Below, in pieces: positions 62,888-64,000 of a stretch of DNA of 64,000 nucleotides (the first letter of the stretch is position 1; the number at the start of each line of letters is the position of its first letter). Source of the stretch: Thermomicrobiales bacterium (GTDB lineage: Bacteria > Chloroflexota > Chloroflexia > Thermomicrobiales > UBA6265). The translations under genes were made by a program, and so were the position numbers. Under the pieces are notes generated by a model. That model worked only from the letters and a program-made list of their open reading frames with translations, had not been told where the DNA came from and searched no databases. The stretch is from positions 153,827-217,826 of the forward strand of contig JAHBVL010000003.1 of NCBI GenBank assembly GCA_019637585.1, written 5' to 3'.

Positions 62888-63081
62888 CCTGACTCCGGGA
62901 GGTCACACCCGGGGCAGCGGGTGGAATGCGGGTTTTCTCCTGCACGTTCAGCTATGCGCCGGAGCGCATTTTCGCTACTATAGTCCACGACGTGGTCATT
63001 CCCGACGGGAAGAGCGAGAAGATCGACGCTGCTCGTTCATGTTCCCGCCACGTTTGCACGGGAAGAAGAAGAGGGGGACCT

Positions 63082-64000
63082 GTGCGTACCCGCACGCTTC
63101 GGGCGTGGACGTCGGCAATTGCAGTTGCTGCCGTCACACTCGTTATTTCGGCCCTGGCGCCCGCCATGGCTCTCGCTCAAGATTGGAGCCCGCCCAGAAC
63201 AGTCTGGGTCGAGGAATCCGGCCACACCGTCGACGGATTTTTCCTCGACGAATGGCGCGACAATCCGGACCTGCTGGGCAACCCGATCACGGAAGAAGCC
63301 GAACGGCCGGTGCTGATCCCGGGGCTGCCGGCGGACAATCGCATCGTCCAATACTTCGAAAACATCGCCATCGCCTACGTACCGGAAGCGGAGAGTCGCG
63401 AGCTGATGGTCCGCGCGTTGCCCCTTGGCGAAGACAGCCTGCAGCGCGACCGAAAGAAATTCAGCCACATCGATCTCCCGGACAAAGCCGGATGCGAGAC
63501 GGTCTCGTCGACCTGTCACGAGTTCGAAGAGTCGGGGTTCAGTGTCGCCGGCGACTTCTATGCGTTCTGGGTCGACCATGATGGCGAACGCCTGATTGGC
63601 GAAGCGATCACCGGCGCGTTCAAAACGCCAGATGGTTACATCACCCAGTACTTCACCAACGCGGTGCTCCACCAGAAAGAGGGCGAAGAGGTCGAGGCGC
63701 GTCCGATCGGCAAAGAAACGACCACCTTCCTTCGCCTGGCCACCGCAGCCATCCCCCAACCAGCATCGATCCCGCTTTACGACGAGACGTTGTTCGTCGA
63801 ACCAGCACCGGTGATCGTTGCGCAGACGATCCAACAGGCGGACAACGGTCTGGGTGGCGTGGTTGGGTCCAATGCCTACTCCGGTCCCGGACCGCAGCAG
63901 GGCGCCAGCAAGGAAATCGTCGTTTCGATCTCCCAACAGTCACTCTGGGCGTACGAAGGTGGCCAGCTGGTCGTCTCGACCCTGGTCAGCACCGGCACCG
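63082..64000 (+). CDS. Secreted L,D-transpeptidase with N-terminal surface modules (3' end outside window)
   Basis: Frame open to the window end; about 306 residues are visible. A signal sequence (AIAVAAVTLVISALAPAMAL, cleavage before AQDWS) is followed by two copies of a module: SGHTVDGFFLDEW to RIVQYFENIAIAYVP, then SGFSVAGDFYAFWVDHDG to GYITQYFTNAVLHQ. The same module starts the sortase at 9535. The last residues KEIVVSISQQSLWAYEGGQL are the start of a YkuD L,D-transpeptidase domain, which makes 3-3 peptidoglycan links. The catalytic Cys would be beyond base 64000. GTG 63082 follows GAAGAGGGGG. Confidence 0.82.
   Translation, partial: MRTRTLRAWTSAIAVAAVTLVISALAPAMALAQDWSPPRTVWVEESGHTVDGFFLDEWRDNPDLLGNPITEEAERPVLIPGLPADNRIVQYFENIAIAYVPEAESRELMVRALPLGEDSLQRDRKKFSHIDLPDKAGCETVSSTCHEFEESGFSVAGDFYAFWVDHDGERLIGEAITGAFKTPDGYITQYFTNAVLHQKEGEEVEARPIGKETTTFLRLATAAIPQPASIPLYDETLFVEPAPVIVAQTIQQADNGLGGVVGSNAYSGPGPQQGASKEIVVSISQQSLWAYEGGQLVVSTLVSTGT

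Overview
The window is a GC-rich bacterial chromosome segment, almost all housekeeping and metabolic genes, with no phage, plasmid or CRISPR module. Gene content and style suggest a Chloroflexota member near the Thermomicrobia/Sphaerobacter group. The signs are a CxxC-x17-CxxC zinc-ribbon protein, a CopC-CopD-cytochrome c fusion, Tat-exported solute-binding protein, an MglA-like GTPase, orphan FGGY kinases, a sortase and an L,D-transpeptidase with shared surface modules, and GTCATCCTGAGC-type dispersed repeats. This placement is inference from content; there is no rRNA or tRNA in the window to confirm it.

Layout. 1-9.5 kb: end of acetyl-CoA synthetase, a J-domain protein, an arginase-family enzyme, a Com-like zinc finger, a sigma-like factor, the reverse transsulfuration pair (CBS and a cystathionine gamma-synthase/lyase), greA and lysS. 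9.5-16.5 kb: a sortase, a two-component pair, an HtrA protease and sucCD. 16.7-26 kb: a zinc-ribbon protein, the Cop fusion, an acetyltransferase, mgtE behind a structured leader and small ORF, an orphan solute-binding protein, an HdeD-like membrane protein and a Gly-rich exported protein. 26-29 kb: an FGGY kinase opposite a 3-hydroxyacyl-CoA dehydrogenase/EthD pair. 29.3-38 kb (minus): one tight operon relA - PfkB kinase - lgt - argininosuccinate-lyase-like - hflX - purM - MglA-like GTPase. 38-48 kb: molybdenum cofactor genes (moeA, a moaD-moaE fusion) and a sulfite-oxidase-fold molybdoenzyme, together with cysK, pheA, an MqnA-like gene, thpR, prfA and prmC. 48.6-54.2 kb: a five-gene catabolic cluster (BtpA-like, FGGY kinase, hydroxyacid-oxoacid transhydrogenase, cyclase, DUF362). 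54.2-64 kb: murI, DUF1684, a lipoprotein, a LOG-family protein, lon, recJ and the start of an L,D-transpeptidase.

The unusual material is mostly between genes. All eight convergent gene pairs with more than 100 bp between stop codons carry a repeat or structured element: two 111-bp copies of one multi-stem palindromic element, GTCATCC-type repeats, heptanucleotide arrays, a 146-bp inverted-repeat element, and a four-helix RNA-like fold behind lon. One GTCATCC repeat has entered the PfkB kinase gene and is read in frame. The best candidates for undescribed biology are the lon-recJ four-helix element, a promoter/leader/terminator unit coding a 37-residue membrane peptide (6.5-6.8 kb), the structured leader plus small ORF before mgtE, the 111-bp palindromic pair, the shared N-terminal module of the sortase and the L,D-transpeptidase, and a catalytically stripped argininosuccinate-lyase homologue in the relA operon.
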